Made by a program: the position numbers and the translations under genes
Assembly (NCBI GenBank): GCA_027317045.1
Contig: DAHVFI010000091.1
Location: 1-14,231, forward strand
Length of the DNA stretch: 14,231 nt
Reading direction: 5' to 3'
Source: Gammaproteobacteria bacterium
GTDB lineage: Bacteria; Pseudomonadota; Gammaproteobacteria; Natronospirales; REEB76
Shown: positions 1 to 7,500 of the stretch, piece after piece
Position numbering within the stretch: the stretch's first letter is position 1
Layout: each line of letters opens with the position of its first letter
The notes under the pieces: model-generated
What the model saw: the letters and a program-made list of their open reading frames with translations, nothing else
The model's database searches: none
Told to the model about the DNA's origin: nothing

Positions 1-1
1 A

Positions 2-154
2 CCGCATACTGCACGCATGGCACATGATCAGGCGCTTGCGCGGGTGATGCAGCACTTATTGAAGGACGATACGCAGGTATATAAGCAGTTTGTCGAGAAT
101 GAGTCATTCAAACGCTTCATTGGCGATATGGTGTATGCGCTCACGAACCAGTGA
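2..154 (+). CDS. C-terminal end of a probable type I restriction endonuclease R subunit (partial)
   Basis: Only the last 50 codons are inside the window; the gene begins upstream and ends at the TGA at 152-154. The visible tail is rich in charged residues and contains KDDTQVYKQFVENESFKRFI followed by GDMVYALTNQ. This resembles the extreme C-terminus of HsdR-type subunits, where a (D/E)N-x-x-F-(K/R)-R-(W/F) stretch and a short hydrophobic end are common. HsdR is the ATP-dependent translocase/nuclease subunit of type I restriction-modification complexes, but none of its motor or nuclease motifs fall in this fragment. The toxin-antitoxin genes downstream fit a defence-island setting. The call rests on tail similarity from memory; another helicase-like protein is possible. 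Confidence 0.5.
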   Translation, partial: PHTARMAHDQALARVMQHLLKDDTQVYKQFVENESFKRFIGDMVYALTNQ

Positions 155-559
155 TGAGGGTAAGCACGAGAGCTACGAGAGCAGGTCTTGAGGAAGTTTG
201 GTCAGACTCGATAGCTGATGTCGCGGGGTCGGACCAGCGTAAGTCATTGAAGAATCTTGAACAGGTTGCAAAATCAGCGCCGAATTTCGCCTTAGGCAGC
301 TATTTCCAGGGTCGGAATGCGGTCTTTAAAGGCATGATCTGGAAGCCGAATAACCGGAGTCGGACCCGCGCATGTCATTGAACTCTCTGCAAAACGTGAA
401 GTAAAAAGCATCCGCTAAGCGCTTAAACCGCCGCGTTTCCGCATCAAATTGGTGTTTTAAAGTCAGCCCCGTCGGACGCGCGAGGTGGCCGAGGCCGGTT
501 GCCGACAACATACGGGAAGCAGAAATCTACCCCCTCTCCCCGGCCCCGGCCAATGCTCC
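155..559. other. Gene-free stretch with decayed repeats
   Basis: About 400 bases between the HsdR-like stop and the higBA promoter. I see no convincing gene: the open frames are short, lack ribosome binding sites and resemble nothing I recognise. The stretch holds two imperfect direct repeat copies (listed separately) and a further partial copy of the core GGGTCGGA near 309-316, which suggests remnants of a dispersed repeat or small mobile element. Confidence 0.5.
227..382. repeat. Two degenerate direct repeat copies, 131 bp apart
   Basis: The 25-base stretch at 227-251 (core GTCGGACC, ending GTCATTGAA) recurs at 358-382 with four mismatches. The GTCGGACC core followed by GTCATTGAA looks like debris of a dispersed intergenic repeat rather than a functional site. 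No transposase gene accompanies it. Confidence 0.5.
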
Positions 560-590
560 TTGCAATATCTCATATTGAGATATAGACTGC
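560..590 (+). promoter_or_regulatory. Probable higBA promoter with palindromic operator
   Basis: A perfect inverted repeat, ATATCTCA-TAT-TGAGATAT, lies at 565-583, just upstream of the higB start at 595. A weak sigma70-like pair can be drawn around it, TTGCAA (560-565) and TATAGA (581-586), with a short 15-base spacer, so the palindrome would sit between and over the core promoter elements. HigA-type antitoxins bind palindromes in their own promoters, so this is the obvious autoregulatory operator. The palindrome is seen directly; its use by HigA is inferred. Confidence 0.65.
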
Positions 591-594
591 AGGC

Positions 595-882
595 GTGCAT
601 GTCATAACAAGAAAGCGACTAAGGGATTTCGCAGCACGGCACAGGGATGCGGCAGGGCCGCTGGCCGGCTGGTACGCCATCATGGCCAAGACTGATTTCG
701 GCTCATATGCCGAACTCAAGCGCGTGTTTGCATCGGTGGATAAGGTTGGGAAGTTCACCGTTTTTGATATCGGCGGCAATATATTCCGGTTGATTGCCGC
801 GATTCATTACAACCGTAAGAAGGTTTATATCCGGCAGGTATTGACGCATGCCGAGTATGATCAGGATCAGTGGAAGGAGTAA
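595..882 (+). CDS. higB: HigB-family type II toxin (RelE-like mRNA interferase)
   Basis: A 95-aa protein of the HigB toxin family, RelE-fold ribosome-dependent ribonucleases that cut mRNA in the cytoplasm. The N-terminus (HVITRKRLRDF), the central FDIGGNIFRLIAAIHYNRKK segment and the C-terminal HAEYDQDQWKE are typical of the family, and the length is normal. Translation most plausibly starts at the GTG at 595, which gives the usual family N-terminus; the ATG at 599 is in another frame and stops at once. The stop at 880-882 lies two bases before the higA start, so the genes are co-translated toxin first, the usual higBA order. A palindromic operator lies just upstream. The family assignment is strong; activity is inferred. 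Confidence 0.9.
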   Translation: MHVITRKRLRDFAARHRDAAGPLAGWYAIMAKTDFGSYAELKRVFASVDKVGKFTVFDIGGNIFRLIAAIHYNRKKVYIRQVLTHAEYDQDQWKE

Positions 883-884
883 CG

Positions 885-1295
885 ATGACCGCCAATCAGA
901 TGATGGAAGTAGCACAGGAATACCGGCGGCTGCAGGCCATGGTACCGCTTGGCATACTGCACACGAACAAGGACTATGCCCGCGCGACCGAGATGCTGGA
1001 CGCGATTCTCGACGAGATCGGAGAGGACGAGCAGCATCCGCTGGCGGAGCTGGCCGATGCGCTCGGCGTCTTTGTTGAAAAGTACGAGGCTGAACATGTC
1101 CGGATTCCGGAGGCCAAGCCAGCTGCAGTTCTCAAGTTCCTGATGCAGGAACACGGCTTGCGGCAGGCCGATCTCCCGCAGATTGGCAGCCAAGGCGTGG
1201 TTTCCGAGGTATTGGCCGGCAGGCGTGTACTGAATTCCCGGCAGATCAAGCAGCTTGCCAAACGCTTTGGTGTGTCGCCCGCGGTATTCGTCTGA
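885..1295 (+). CDS. higA: HigA-family antitoxin with XRE-type helix-turn-helix
   Basis: A 136-aa partner of HigB. The N-terminal half (about residues 1-70) is helical and acidic. The C-terminal part (about 81-134) is an XRE-like helix-turn-helix, with KFLMQEHGLRQADLPQIG followed by the recognition-helix segment SQGVVSEVLAGRR. HigA neutralises HigB and represses the operon through the upstream palindrome. I chose the ATG at 885 because AAGGAG lies at a suitable distance before it; an in-frame GTG at 870 would overlap higB and has no ribosome binding site. The start lies two bases after the higB stop. Length and domain order match HigA proteins of the longer HTH-at-C-terminus type. Confidence 0.9.
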   Translation: MTANQMMEVAQEYRRLQAMVPLGILHTNKDYARATEMLDAILDEIGEDEQHPLAELADALGVFVEKYEAEHVRIPEAKPAAVLKFLMQEHGLRQADLPQIGSQGVVSEVLAGRRVLNSRQIKQLAKRFGVSPAVFV

Positions 1296-1342
1296 ACGCC
1301 CGGGGTTTGGTGGCGCGCAGTTGATGAATGGAGGCGCAGATC

Positions 1343-1699
1343 ATGAAGCGTTACCTGGTTAAAATTGGGATTGCCGATGAAGCCCAACTGCGGCAGCGCA
1401 GTATCGATATTGCCGCCGGGCGACGGCGGCGGTCTCGGGGCGAACCCAAGGTATGGTTCACTTCCATGCGCGCTGCCGCGGAAGTGCTCAGTGAAAGGAA
1501 TCGTGAGCTGCTCAGGATCCTGGCTGAAGAGCAGCCGGAATCAGTACGGGAATTGGCGGTGTTGACTGGCCGGGCTGAGAGCAATCTCTCGCGCACTCTC
1601 AAAACTCTGGCGGGCTATGGGTTTGTGCGGCTGGAGCGCAAGCACAAAAGCGTTCGCCCGGTGGCGCGTCCGATGGAATTCACAATTCGGGTGATGTGA
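1343..1699 (+). CDS. TumA-like winged-helix antitoxin/regulator (HVO_A0114 family), no toxin partner seen
   Basis: A 118-aa DNA-binding protein. The N-terminal part has the family signature GEPKVWFTS (residues 33-41). A MarR-like winged helix follows at about 50-105, with VRELAVLTGRAESNLSRTLK as the helix-turn-helix and YGFVRLERK as the start of the wing. Such proteins are usually antitoxins and autoregulators paired with a TumE-type toxin encoded directly upstream. Here the upstream neighbour is higA, 47 bases away, and no TumE-like gene is present on either side. The ATG at 1343 is preferred over the in-frame ATG at 1328 because GGAGG (1330-1334) sits 8 bases before it. It may be an orphan antitoxin co-transcribed with higBA, or a plain regulator. 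Confidence 0.75.
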   Translation: MKRYLVKIGIADEAQLRQRSIDIAAGRRRRSRGEPKVWFTSMRAAAEVLSERNRELLRILAEEQPESVRELAVLTGRAESNLSRTLKTLAGYGFVRLERKHKSVRPVARPMEFTIRVM

Positions 1700-1837
1700 A
1701 GCATCTTATGGACTGAGGCGTGATCAGGATTGCTTACCGCCTAAAATTCTCGTTCAGATAGACTTCCCGCACTTGCCAGCTGGCGAGGAGCGCCTCCGGT
1801 GTCGTTATGCCAGCCCCACTCCAGCCAGACTTGCTAC

Positions 1838-1886
1838 TATAATTACCGCTAAATAAACCGGGTATATCCGCTGGCAGGGGGCCAGC
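1838..1886 (+). promoter_or_regulatory. Possible promoter and 5' leader hairpin before the PilZ gene
   Basis: A consensus -10 hexamer TATAAT lies at 1838-1843, about 85 bases upstream of the PilZ start, but no good -35 box is found 16-18 bases before it. A hairpin with stem GCTGGC/GCCAGC (1870-1875 and 1881-1886, AGGGG loop) would lie in the leader. The rest of 1700-1928 shows nothing recognisable. Confidence 0.3.
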
Positions 1887-1928
1887 GTCGGAATCCGCCC
1901 GGTATCCAAGTTACACCACGAGAGCCTG

Positions 1929-2303
1929 ATGCCAACCAATCAAGATCCTGAGCGACGCCTGTCCCGGCGATTTCGTTTCCTCTCGATCATACGCATCCGC
2001 GATGGCGAAGGCCTGCACGATTGCAAGATCATTGACCTATCGTTACGCGGCTTTCGAGCGCGTTGCCCGAGCGGGTGGCGGCCGGAGAGCGGTGCGCACT
2101 TTGCGGTGGAATGGCGTGTGGCGGATATCATCAAGCTTTATATGCAGGCCGACGTCATGCGCGTCAAGAATGGGGTCATCGGCTGCCAGTGGCAGGCGCA
2201 TGATGCGGAAAGCTCTGCGTACTTGCAGCGCCTGATCGAAATCAGCCGGTTGCGCAAGAATACGCGGGAGCGGGAGCTGGAGGCCCTGAAAGTTCAGAAG
2301 TGA
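1929..2303 (+). CDS. Small PilZ-domain protein (c-di-GMP binding)
   Basis: A 124-aa single-domain protein. It carries both halves of the PilZ c-di-GMP binding site: an RxxxR motif near the N-terminus (R9/R13 or R10/R14 in ERRLSRRFRF) and DLSLRG at residues 36-41, matching (D/N)xSxxG. A beta-barrel-like middle follows, then a charged helical tail (RKNTRERELEALK). PilZ proteins bind the second messenger cyclic di-GMP and pass the signal to motility, polysaccharide or other effectors; nothing here shows which. The ATG at 1929 has only a weak GAGAG-type ribosome binding site. The next gene on this strand is a pseudogene, so no operon partner is evident. An EAL protein at the right end of the window belongs to the same signalling system but is distant. 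Confidence 0.87.
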   Translation: MPTNQDPERRLSRRFRFLSIIRIRDGEGLHDCKIIDLSLRGFRARCPSGWRPESGAHFAVEWRVADIIKLYMQADVMRVKNGVIGCQWQAHDAESSAYLQRLIEISRLRKNTRERELEALKVQK

Positions 2304-2337
2304 CCGCAGGTTCAACAGGGCCATGCTCCATTGAATT

Positions 2338-2823
2338 ATGTCTCCCACAAAATCCACACCCCGCAACACCAGCGACCTGGCGCAAAGGTATGCGCAAATC
2401 AGCTGCAAGTGTTCCGCAGCTGGTTCGCCTTGTTTTGCACGGTCCCGTGTATTCTGCTGGTTACCTATCTGTCCCCTGCATTCATGTCCTTATGGGAACC
2501 GGTCCCCAGACATCGAGCATGGCGGTGCTGAAACTTTTGATACTGATACCCATCGTGCTGTTGTTTGTCGGCATTGGGTATGTGGCCAGCCTGCTGGCGG
2601 CCATTGGCAATGTGTGTTTTATACTATACGGCTGGCGGTTCCGGAACTGCGGATGCCGGGAGCCCACCCGATGCTGATGCAATTCTATTTGGATCCGCGC
2701 TGGGTGAATTTCTTGTGGGGAGGTATGGCAAAAAACCAGCGCCTGATCCGGATGTGCGAGTGGCTGACGGCCTGGACGATTCCTTTGGTTTATGGCCGTG
2801 CCGCGCCTGCAAATTTTCCCTGA
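2338..2823 (+). pseudogene. Broken gene for an unrecognised small membrane protein, copy 1
   Basis: The segment aligns along its whole length with the one at 3868-4379, but the matching protein is spread over three frames. The start (MSPTKSTPRNTSDLAQ) is in one frame. VFRSWFALFCTVPCILL continues one frame earlier after about 2396-2400. MGTGPQTSSMAVLKLLILIP is in the next frame after the TT at 2490-2491. VPELRMPGAHPMLMQFYLDP through FLWGGMAKNQRLIR is back in the first frame after the T-run at 2617-2620. Three net one-base losses therefore explain it. The reconstructed protein has about two hydrophobic segments (VPCILLVTYL and LILIPIVLLFVGIGYVASLL) and a conserved WGGM-KNQRLIR tail. I do not recognise the family. 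Confidence 0.75.
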
Positions 2824-2862
2824 TGCTGTCTTTGCAAACAGGGTTTTAGGATGCCGGTTGAG

Positions 2863-3339
2863 CTAGCGCGCGCGGCGTGACCGCTTGCGTGAGGTTCTGC
2901 GTACGCGCGCTTTTGGTTTGTATGCTGAGCGCGCTTCATGTACGCCGCCTCGGGGGTGTGCGCGCAGGTGCATGCCCAGCCAGGCGGCGAAGTCTTTTTC
3001 GCTGAGTTTGCCTTCGGCGAGAGCCAGGTAGATCGAGAACAATTCAAGGTCGTCAGCTTCGAGTGTGGCTTGGTTGAGTTCCAGAAAGGTTTCGCAAGCG
3101 GCGGCGGCCGTCCGCTTGTTGCCGTCCACGAACGGATGGTTGCGGGCCAGGCCGAACACCAGGCTTGCGGCCAGATCGGCGAGATCCGGCGCGGGATCGC
3201 CATAAGCGTAACGCTGCTGCGGCCGGGCGAGGGCGGATTCCAGCAGGGCCGCATTGCGCACGCCGACGCTGCCGCCGTGCTCGGCGAGCTGGCGGTCGTG
3301 CATGGCGAGCACCAGCGCTTTTTCAAGCCAGACGATCAT
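2863..3339 (-). CDS. doc: Doc/Fic-family toxin (death-on-curing type)
   Basis: A 158-aa protein with the Fic/Doc active-site motif HPFVDGNKRTA at about residues 68-78 (H68, D72, N74, K75, R76). The N-terminal helices (WLEKALVLAMHDRQLAEHGG and the VRNAALLESALARPQ region) are typical of Doc. Doc proteins modify translation factors (phosphorylation of EF-Tu for P1 Doc) or AMPylate targets. The core resembles the Doc subfamily in having NKR rather than the NGR of classical Fic. The C-terminal 30 or so residues form a very basic tail (many K/R), longer than the roughly 126-aa P1 Doc. The gene starts at an ATG that overlaps the antitoxin stop by one base (TGATG), so it is translationally coupled to it. 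Subfamily activity cannot be told from sequence. Confidence 0.88.
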   Translation of the reverse strand: MIVWLEKALVLAMHDRQLAEHGGSVGVRNAALLESALARPQQRYAYGDPAPDLADLAASLVFGLARNHPFVDGNKRTAAAACETFLELNQATLEADDLELFSIYLALAEGKLSEKDFAAWLGMHLRAHPRGGVHEARSAYKPKARVRRTSRKRSRRAR

Positions 3340-3563
3340 CAGTTTTCGGCGAGTTTATGCAGCAGGGCGCGGCGCTTACGCATCACGCGCTCGGCCACCT
3401 TCATCTGTGCGGCGAGCTTGGGATCGAAGGGCATGAGCTTGATGCCGTCCGGCAATTCGGCGGCATACAGTTCATCGCCTTTTTCCAGGCGCAAGCGCGC
3501 CAGCAGTTCCTTGGGCAGGATGACGCCGGCGGAATTGCCGATGGCGGTGATCTTGAGTTTCAT
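3339..3563 (-). CDS. AbrB/MazE/SpoVT-type antitoxin of the Doc pair
   Basis: A 74-aa protein beginning MKLKITAIGNSAGVILPKEL, the classic swapped-hairpin AbrB/MazE DNA-binding fold (about residues 1-46). A helical tail rich in charged residues follows and probably wraps the toxin. It is the first gene of the minus-strand operon; its stop overlaps the doc start. An AGGAGGT ribosome binding site (complement of 3570-3576) lies 6 bases before the chosen start at 3563, so longer upstream in-frame starts are unlikely. It should neutralise Doc and repress the operon at the palindrome immediately upstream. The fold assignment is strong; pairing is inferred from overlap and gene order. Confidence 0.88.
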   Translation of the reverse strand: MKLKITAIGNSAGVILPKELLARLRLEKGDELYAAELPDGIKLMPFDPKLAAQMKVAERVMRKRRALLHKLAEN

Positions 3564-3582
3564 GGCGGGACCTCCTGGCGTC

Positions 3583-3601
3583 ATTATAACCGATGTTATA
3601 A
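3583..3601 (-). promoter_or_regulatory. Promoter and operator palindrome of the antitoxin-doc operon
   Basis: Read on the minus strand, a consensus -10 TATAAT lies at 3588-3583, about 20 bases before the antitoxin start codon. It overlaps a perfect inverted repeat TTATAAC-CGAT-GTTATAA at 3584-3601. A dimeric AbrB-type antitoxin bound there would cover the -10 box, the expected layout for autoregulation. A clear -35 box was not found. Confidence 0.6.
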
Positions 3602-3867
3602 CATCCGAAGAACCCCGCCAACGAATGGAAATGAGCATCGTGGTGGGGCGCGCACGGCATCTGACCGCCAGGCAAGGCGGAAATGTAGATTTTGCAGGAG
3701 CAAAAAATTTACTATGCCTCCCGCAGCACTTGGCTGCTCACACGCAGCCTGCGTTCGTGGCATTAAAAGGAGGAGGGTGCTGTTCGATCTGAGAGACAGG
3801 GGTAAACTGCGTTGCGCAGTTGGGGCTCAATACCCGTGATTACCATTTCCGGATAAAGGCAGGGCCT
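3602..3867. other. Gene-free stretch with small hairpins
   Basis: No gene is supported between the antitoxin promoter and membrane-protein copy 2. It holds one copy of a hairpin repeat (3674-3705, listed separately) and a perfect small hairpin AACTGCG-TTG-CGCAGTT at 3805-3821, about 50 bases upstream of copy 2, of unknown role. Confidence 0.5.
3674..3705. repeat. Dispersed hairpin repeat, copy A
   Basis: AAGGCGGAAATG(T/C)AGATTTT is shared with the copy at 8411-8443. It is followed by a hairpin TTTTGC-AGGA-GCAAAA (3690-3705). In the other copy the loop is TCCT, the reverse complement of AGGA. This is probably a small dispersed intergenic element. Confidence 0.55.
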
Positions 3868-4379
3868 ATGTCCCGGTCCTCATCAAAAGCGCCGCCTGGA
3901 AATAGCAGCGAGCTGGCTGAGAAGGTTTACTGGTTTCAGTTGCACGTGTTCCAGGCGTGTTTTCTGCTGTTTGCACCCTCCCGTGTCTGCTCCTGGCTAT
4001 CGTCCTGTTTCCCAAGTTTGCATCCTTTATGGGAGCCGGTCCGCAACGCTCGTCGATGGTGGTGCTGAAGCTCCTGACCCTGGCGCCTCTGGTGCTGCTG
4101 TTTGTCGCGCTGGGGTATGCCGCCACGCTGCTGGCGGCGATCATCAATGTGTTTTTCATCCGCATATTTGTTCCTGCGCTGCGCCTGCCGCAAGCCCGGG
4201 ACATCCTGCTGCAGTTCTATTCGGGTCCGCGCTGCCTCACTCAGTCCCGCGGTTTCAAGAACTTTCCCTGGTGGATTTCCCTGTGGGGCGGCATGGGGAA
4301 AAACCAGCGTCTGATCCGGACCTGCGGGCGCTTGACGGCCTGGACGATATCTTTGGTTTATGGCAAATCCGCGTCCTGA
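3868..4379 (+). pseudogene. Broken gene for an unrecognised small membrane protein, copy 2
   Basis: Paralogue of the segment at 2338-2823. The N-terminus (MSRSSSKAPPGNSSELAEKV, then YWFQLHVFQACFLLF) is in one frame. The rest (CTLPCLLLAIVLFPKFASFM onward to WGGMGKNQRLIRTCGRLTAW and the stop at 4377-4379) is one base earlier in frame, a single-base loss at the TTT of 3970-3972. Copy 1 has TTTT at the matching place and reads through there. The repaired protein would be about 170 aa with two hydrophobic segments (about LPCLLLAIVL and LLTLAPLVLLFVALGYAATL), and copy 2 has a short extra segment (CLTQSRGFKNFP) before WWISLWGGM. The family is unknown to me. A sequencing error cannot be excluded, but both copies being damaged argues for real decay. 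Confidence 0.7.
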
Positions 4380-4401
4380 TGGCTGAACTCCATCGGCCGC
4401 C

Positions 4402-4422
4402 GCTGGTCAGAAATTCACCAGC
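4402..4422. other. Hairpin between copy 2 and the propeller gene
   Basis: GCTGGT (4402-4407) pairs perfectly with ACCAGC (4417-4422) across a 9-base loop. It lies 22 bases past the copy 2 stop. There is no T-run after it, so it is at best a weak terminator. Confidence 0.3.
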
Positions 4423-4504
4423 CGGGAAAATGGCCGGCGATTGGTCCATAATCTGCGCTCCCCATGCCATAGCCCCGTCTACCCATTCTGCAGGAGGTCG
4501 AGTC

Positions 4505-7500
4505 ATGCAGCGTTTTACCCGCCCATTCAGTATCCAGTTTTTAGGCGTCGGTCTGTTCGCGGCCGCCCTGACCATCGCCGCCGCGGTCTCGGCGGCAACC
4601 GCACCGGCACCGGATGCCTCGCCCCTGAGCAAACTCGAGTGGCGCAGCGTCGGCCCCTACATCGGCGGGCGCGTGGTGGCGGTTGCCGGCGTCGCCAGCG
4701 AGCCGAATCTTTTTTATATGGGCGGTGTGGACGGCGGCGTATGGAAAAGCGGCAACTACGGCATCAGCTGGAGCAACATCACCGACGGCACGCTGCCGGG
4801 TTCCAGCAACAGCATCGGCGCCATCGCGGTGGCGGCCTCGAATCCTAAAATCATCTATGTGGGCACCGGCGAGAGCGACATCCGCGGCGACGTGATCACC
4901 GGCGACGGCGTGTTCCGCTACGACGATGCTGGCAAGACCTGGAAAGCAGCCGGTCTCGCCGACACCCATACCATCAGCAGCCTGGCGGTGGATCCGCAGA
5001 ATCCCGACATCGTGTATGCCTCGTCCATGGGTCATGTGTTCAAGTCCAACGCTGAGCGCGGCGTGTTCAAGTCGGTGGACGGCGGCAAGACCTGGAGCAA
5101 GGTGTTGTTCGTGAACGCCGACACCGGTGCCATCGATGTGGTGATGGATCCGAAGAATTCCCAGGTGCTGTACGCGGCCCTGTGGCAGGCGTATCGCACG
5201 CCCTGGAAACTCGATGACGGCGGCCCGGGCAGCGGTCTTTACAAGAGCAGCGACGGCGGCGCCCACTGGAGTGAAATCTCCAGCAACCCCGGTTTCCCAC
5301 AGGGCACACTCGGGCGCATCGGCGTGAGCGTGGCCGCCAGCGATCCGCAGGTGGTGTACAGCATCGTGCAGGCCAAGGACGGCGGCGTGTTGCGCTCCGA
5401 CGACGGCGGCGCCCACTGGACGCGGGTGAATGCCAACTGGAGCCTGCGGCAACGCGCCTTCTACTATATGAGCATCTACGCCGACCCCACCAATCCGGAC
5501 GTGGTGTACGTGCCGGAAGTGGACGCCCTGTGGGTGTCCCGCGACGGCGGCAGGAATTTCTCCAAGCTGCACACGCCCCACGGCGACAATCACATCGTGT
5601 GGATCAACCCCACTGATCCGGAAATCCTGCTGGAAGGTAACGACGGCGGCGCCACGGTCTCCACCGACGTCGGCCGGACCTGGAGCACCGATCACAATCA
5701 GCCCACCGGTCAGTTTTATCACGTGGCCATGGACAATCAATTTCCCTTCCATATCTACGGCGCACAGCAGGACGAGGGCTCATTCGAGGGTCCGAGTGCC
5801 ACCCCCGACGGCATGATCCCGCTCGGCGACTGGCAGAGAGTGGCTTACGGCGAGAGCACTTTCGTGGCGCCCAAGCCCGGCGATCCCAACGTCACCTTCG
5901 GCAGCGGCTATTTCAGCATCCTGATGCGCTATGACATGGCCACCGGCCAGTACCGCGGCGTCAGCCCCTGGCCCGATTACCAGGAAGGCGCCTCCTCCGG
6001 TGAATTGAAGTACCGTTTTGGCTGGACCCATCCGATCCTGTTTCCGGCGGTCAATCCCAAAGAATTGCTGGTGGCTTCGCAATACGTGCTCAAGAGCACC
6101 AACGAGGGCGCCACCTGGACGCGCATCAGCCCGGACCTGACGCGCAACGATAAGTCCACGGAAATGCCCAGCGGCGGACCGGTGGATATAGACCAGTCGG
6201 GCGCGGAAATCTTCCCGGACATTTCGGCACTGGCGGTTTCGCCGCTGGACGGCAAGGTGATCTGGGCCGGGTCCGCCGACGGTCTGGTGCACGTCACTAC
6301 CGATGGCGGCCGGCACTGGGCGGAAATCACTCCCCGGGGTCTGCCGCAATGGGCGCAGATCTCCTCCATCGAGCCCTCGCACGTGGCCAAGGACACGGCC
6401 TATCTCACCGCCTCGCGCTACATGTGGGACGACTTCCATCCCTACGTGTTCGAAACCAGCGATTACGGCCGGCACTGGCAATCCCTGGACACCGGATTGC
6501 CCGATGACCAATACGCGTTCGTGGTGCGTCAGGATCCGTCCGACGACAAGCTGCTGTTCCTGGGCACCAAGAACACGGTGTTCACCAGCTTCGACGGCGG
6601 CGGACACTGGCAGCCGCTGTCGCTGAATCTGCCCAAGGTGCAGGTGCGCGATTTGGCCATCAATACGCGCCAGGGGGATATCGTCGCTGCCACTCACGGA
6701 CGCTCCTTCTGGGTGCTGGACAATCTCGCGCTGCTGGAGCAGATGACGAAGCAGCCGGCACCCGACGCGGAGGTGGCACAGGTGTATGCGCCGCAGACCG
6801 CCTGGCTCACGCATGCTTATGGCGCCAGCGGTTACGCACGCTTCCTGCACGACGCCGGCAGCAATCCGCCCTTCGGCGCCAGCGTGTTCTTCCGGATTCC
6901 AGCCGCCTACGACGGCAAGACCCCGGTGAGCCTCAGCTTCGTGGATGACAAGGGCAGGGTGGTGCGCCGTTTCGATCTGCATCTGAAAACCAAAATCCCG
7001 AAGCTGGCGGCCAGCGTGCGCGACAACCTCAAGCCCACGCAGGAGGAGCAGATGGCCTTGGAGAAGCTCACGGCGATCACGCCCGGCATGAACCGCTTCC
7101 AGTGGAACCTGCGCTATCCCGATGCCGTCGAGGTGCACGGCTTCCAGCCACCGATCGCGGCCGGCGGTGAGTCCGACGAGGTCGAGGGTCCGGTGGCGTT
7201 GCCCGGCCGCTACCGTGTGGTCCTGGATTACGGCGGTCGCAAATCCGAGCAGGCGTTTGCAATCGCGCTGGATCCGCGTCTGCATCCGGCCCGCGGTGCG
7301 CTGGCAGCGCGTCTGGCGCTGGAAATGAAGATCCATGACACGCTCGACGCCCTCGACCGGACCCTCAACCAGGCAATCGCGGTGCGCGACCGGCTGACGG
7401 CGGCGCTGGACAGGCACGCACTCATGGATGCGCAGGCGGGCAAGGCCCTGGCGCAGTTGCAGCAGACCATCGGCGGCCTGGTGCAGCTCAAAATCCAGTC

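Noticed and set aside
151..381. 76-codon open frame after the HsdR-like stop
   Set aside because: No ribosome binding site, no recognisable sequence, and it runs through the degenerate repeats.
2938..3792. 284-codon plus-strand open frame opposite the antitoxin and doc genes
   Set aside because: Antisense to two well-supported genes and continues into non-coding sequence.
3957..3980. Programmed -1 frameshift in membrane-protein copy 2
   Set aside because: No X-XXY-YYZ slippery heptamer or clear downstream stimulator is seen, and copy 1 breaks at different places, so decay or sequencing error is simpler.
4541..5752. 403-codon minus-strand open frame
   Set aside because: Another antisense shadow of the propeller gene; the His/Val/Ala-rich composition is typical of shadows.
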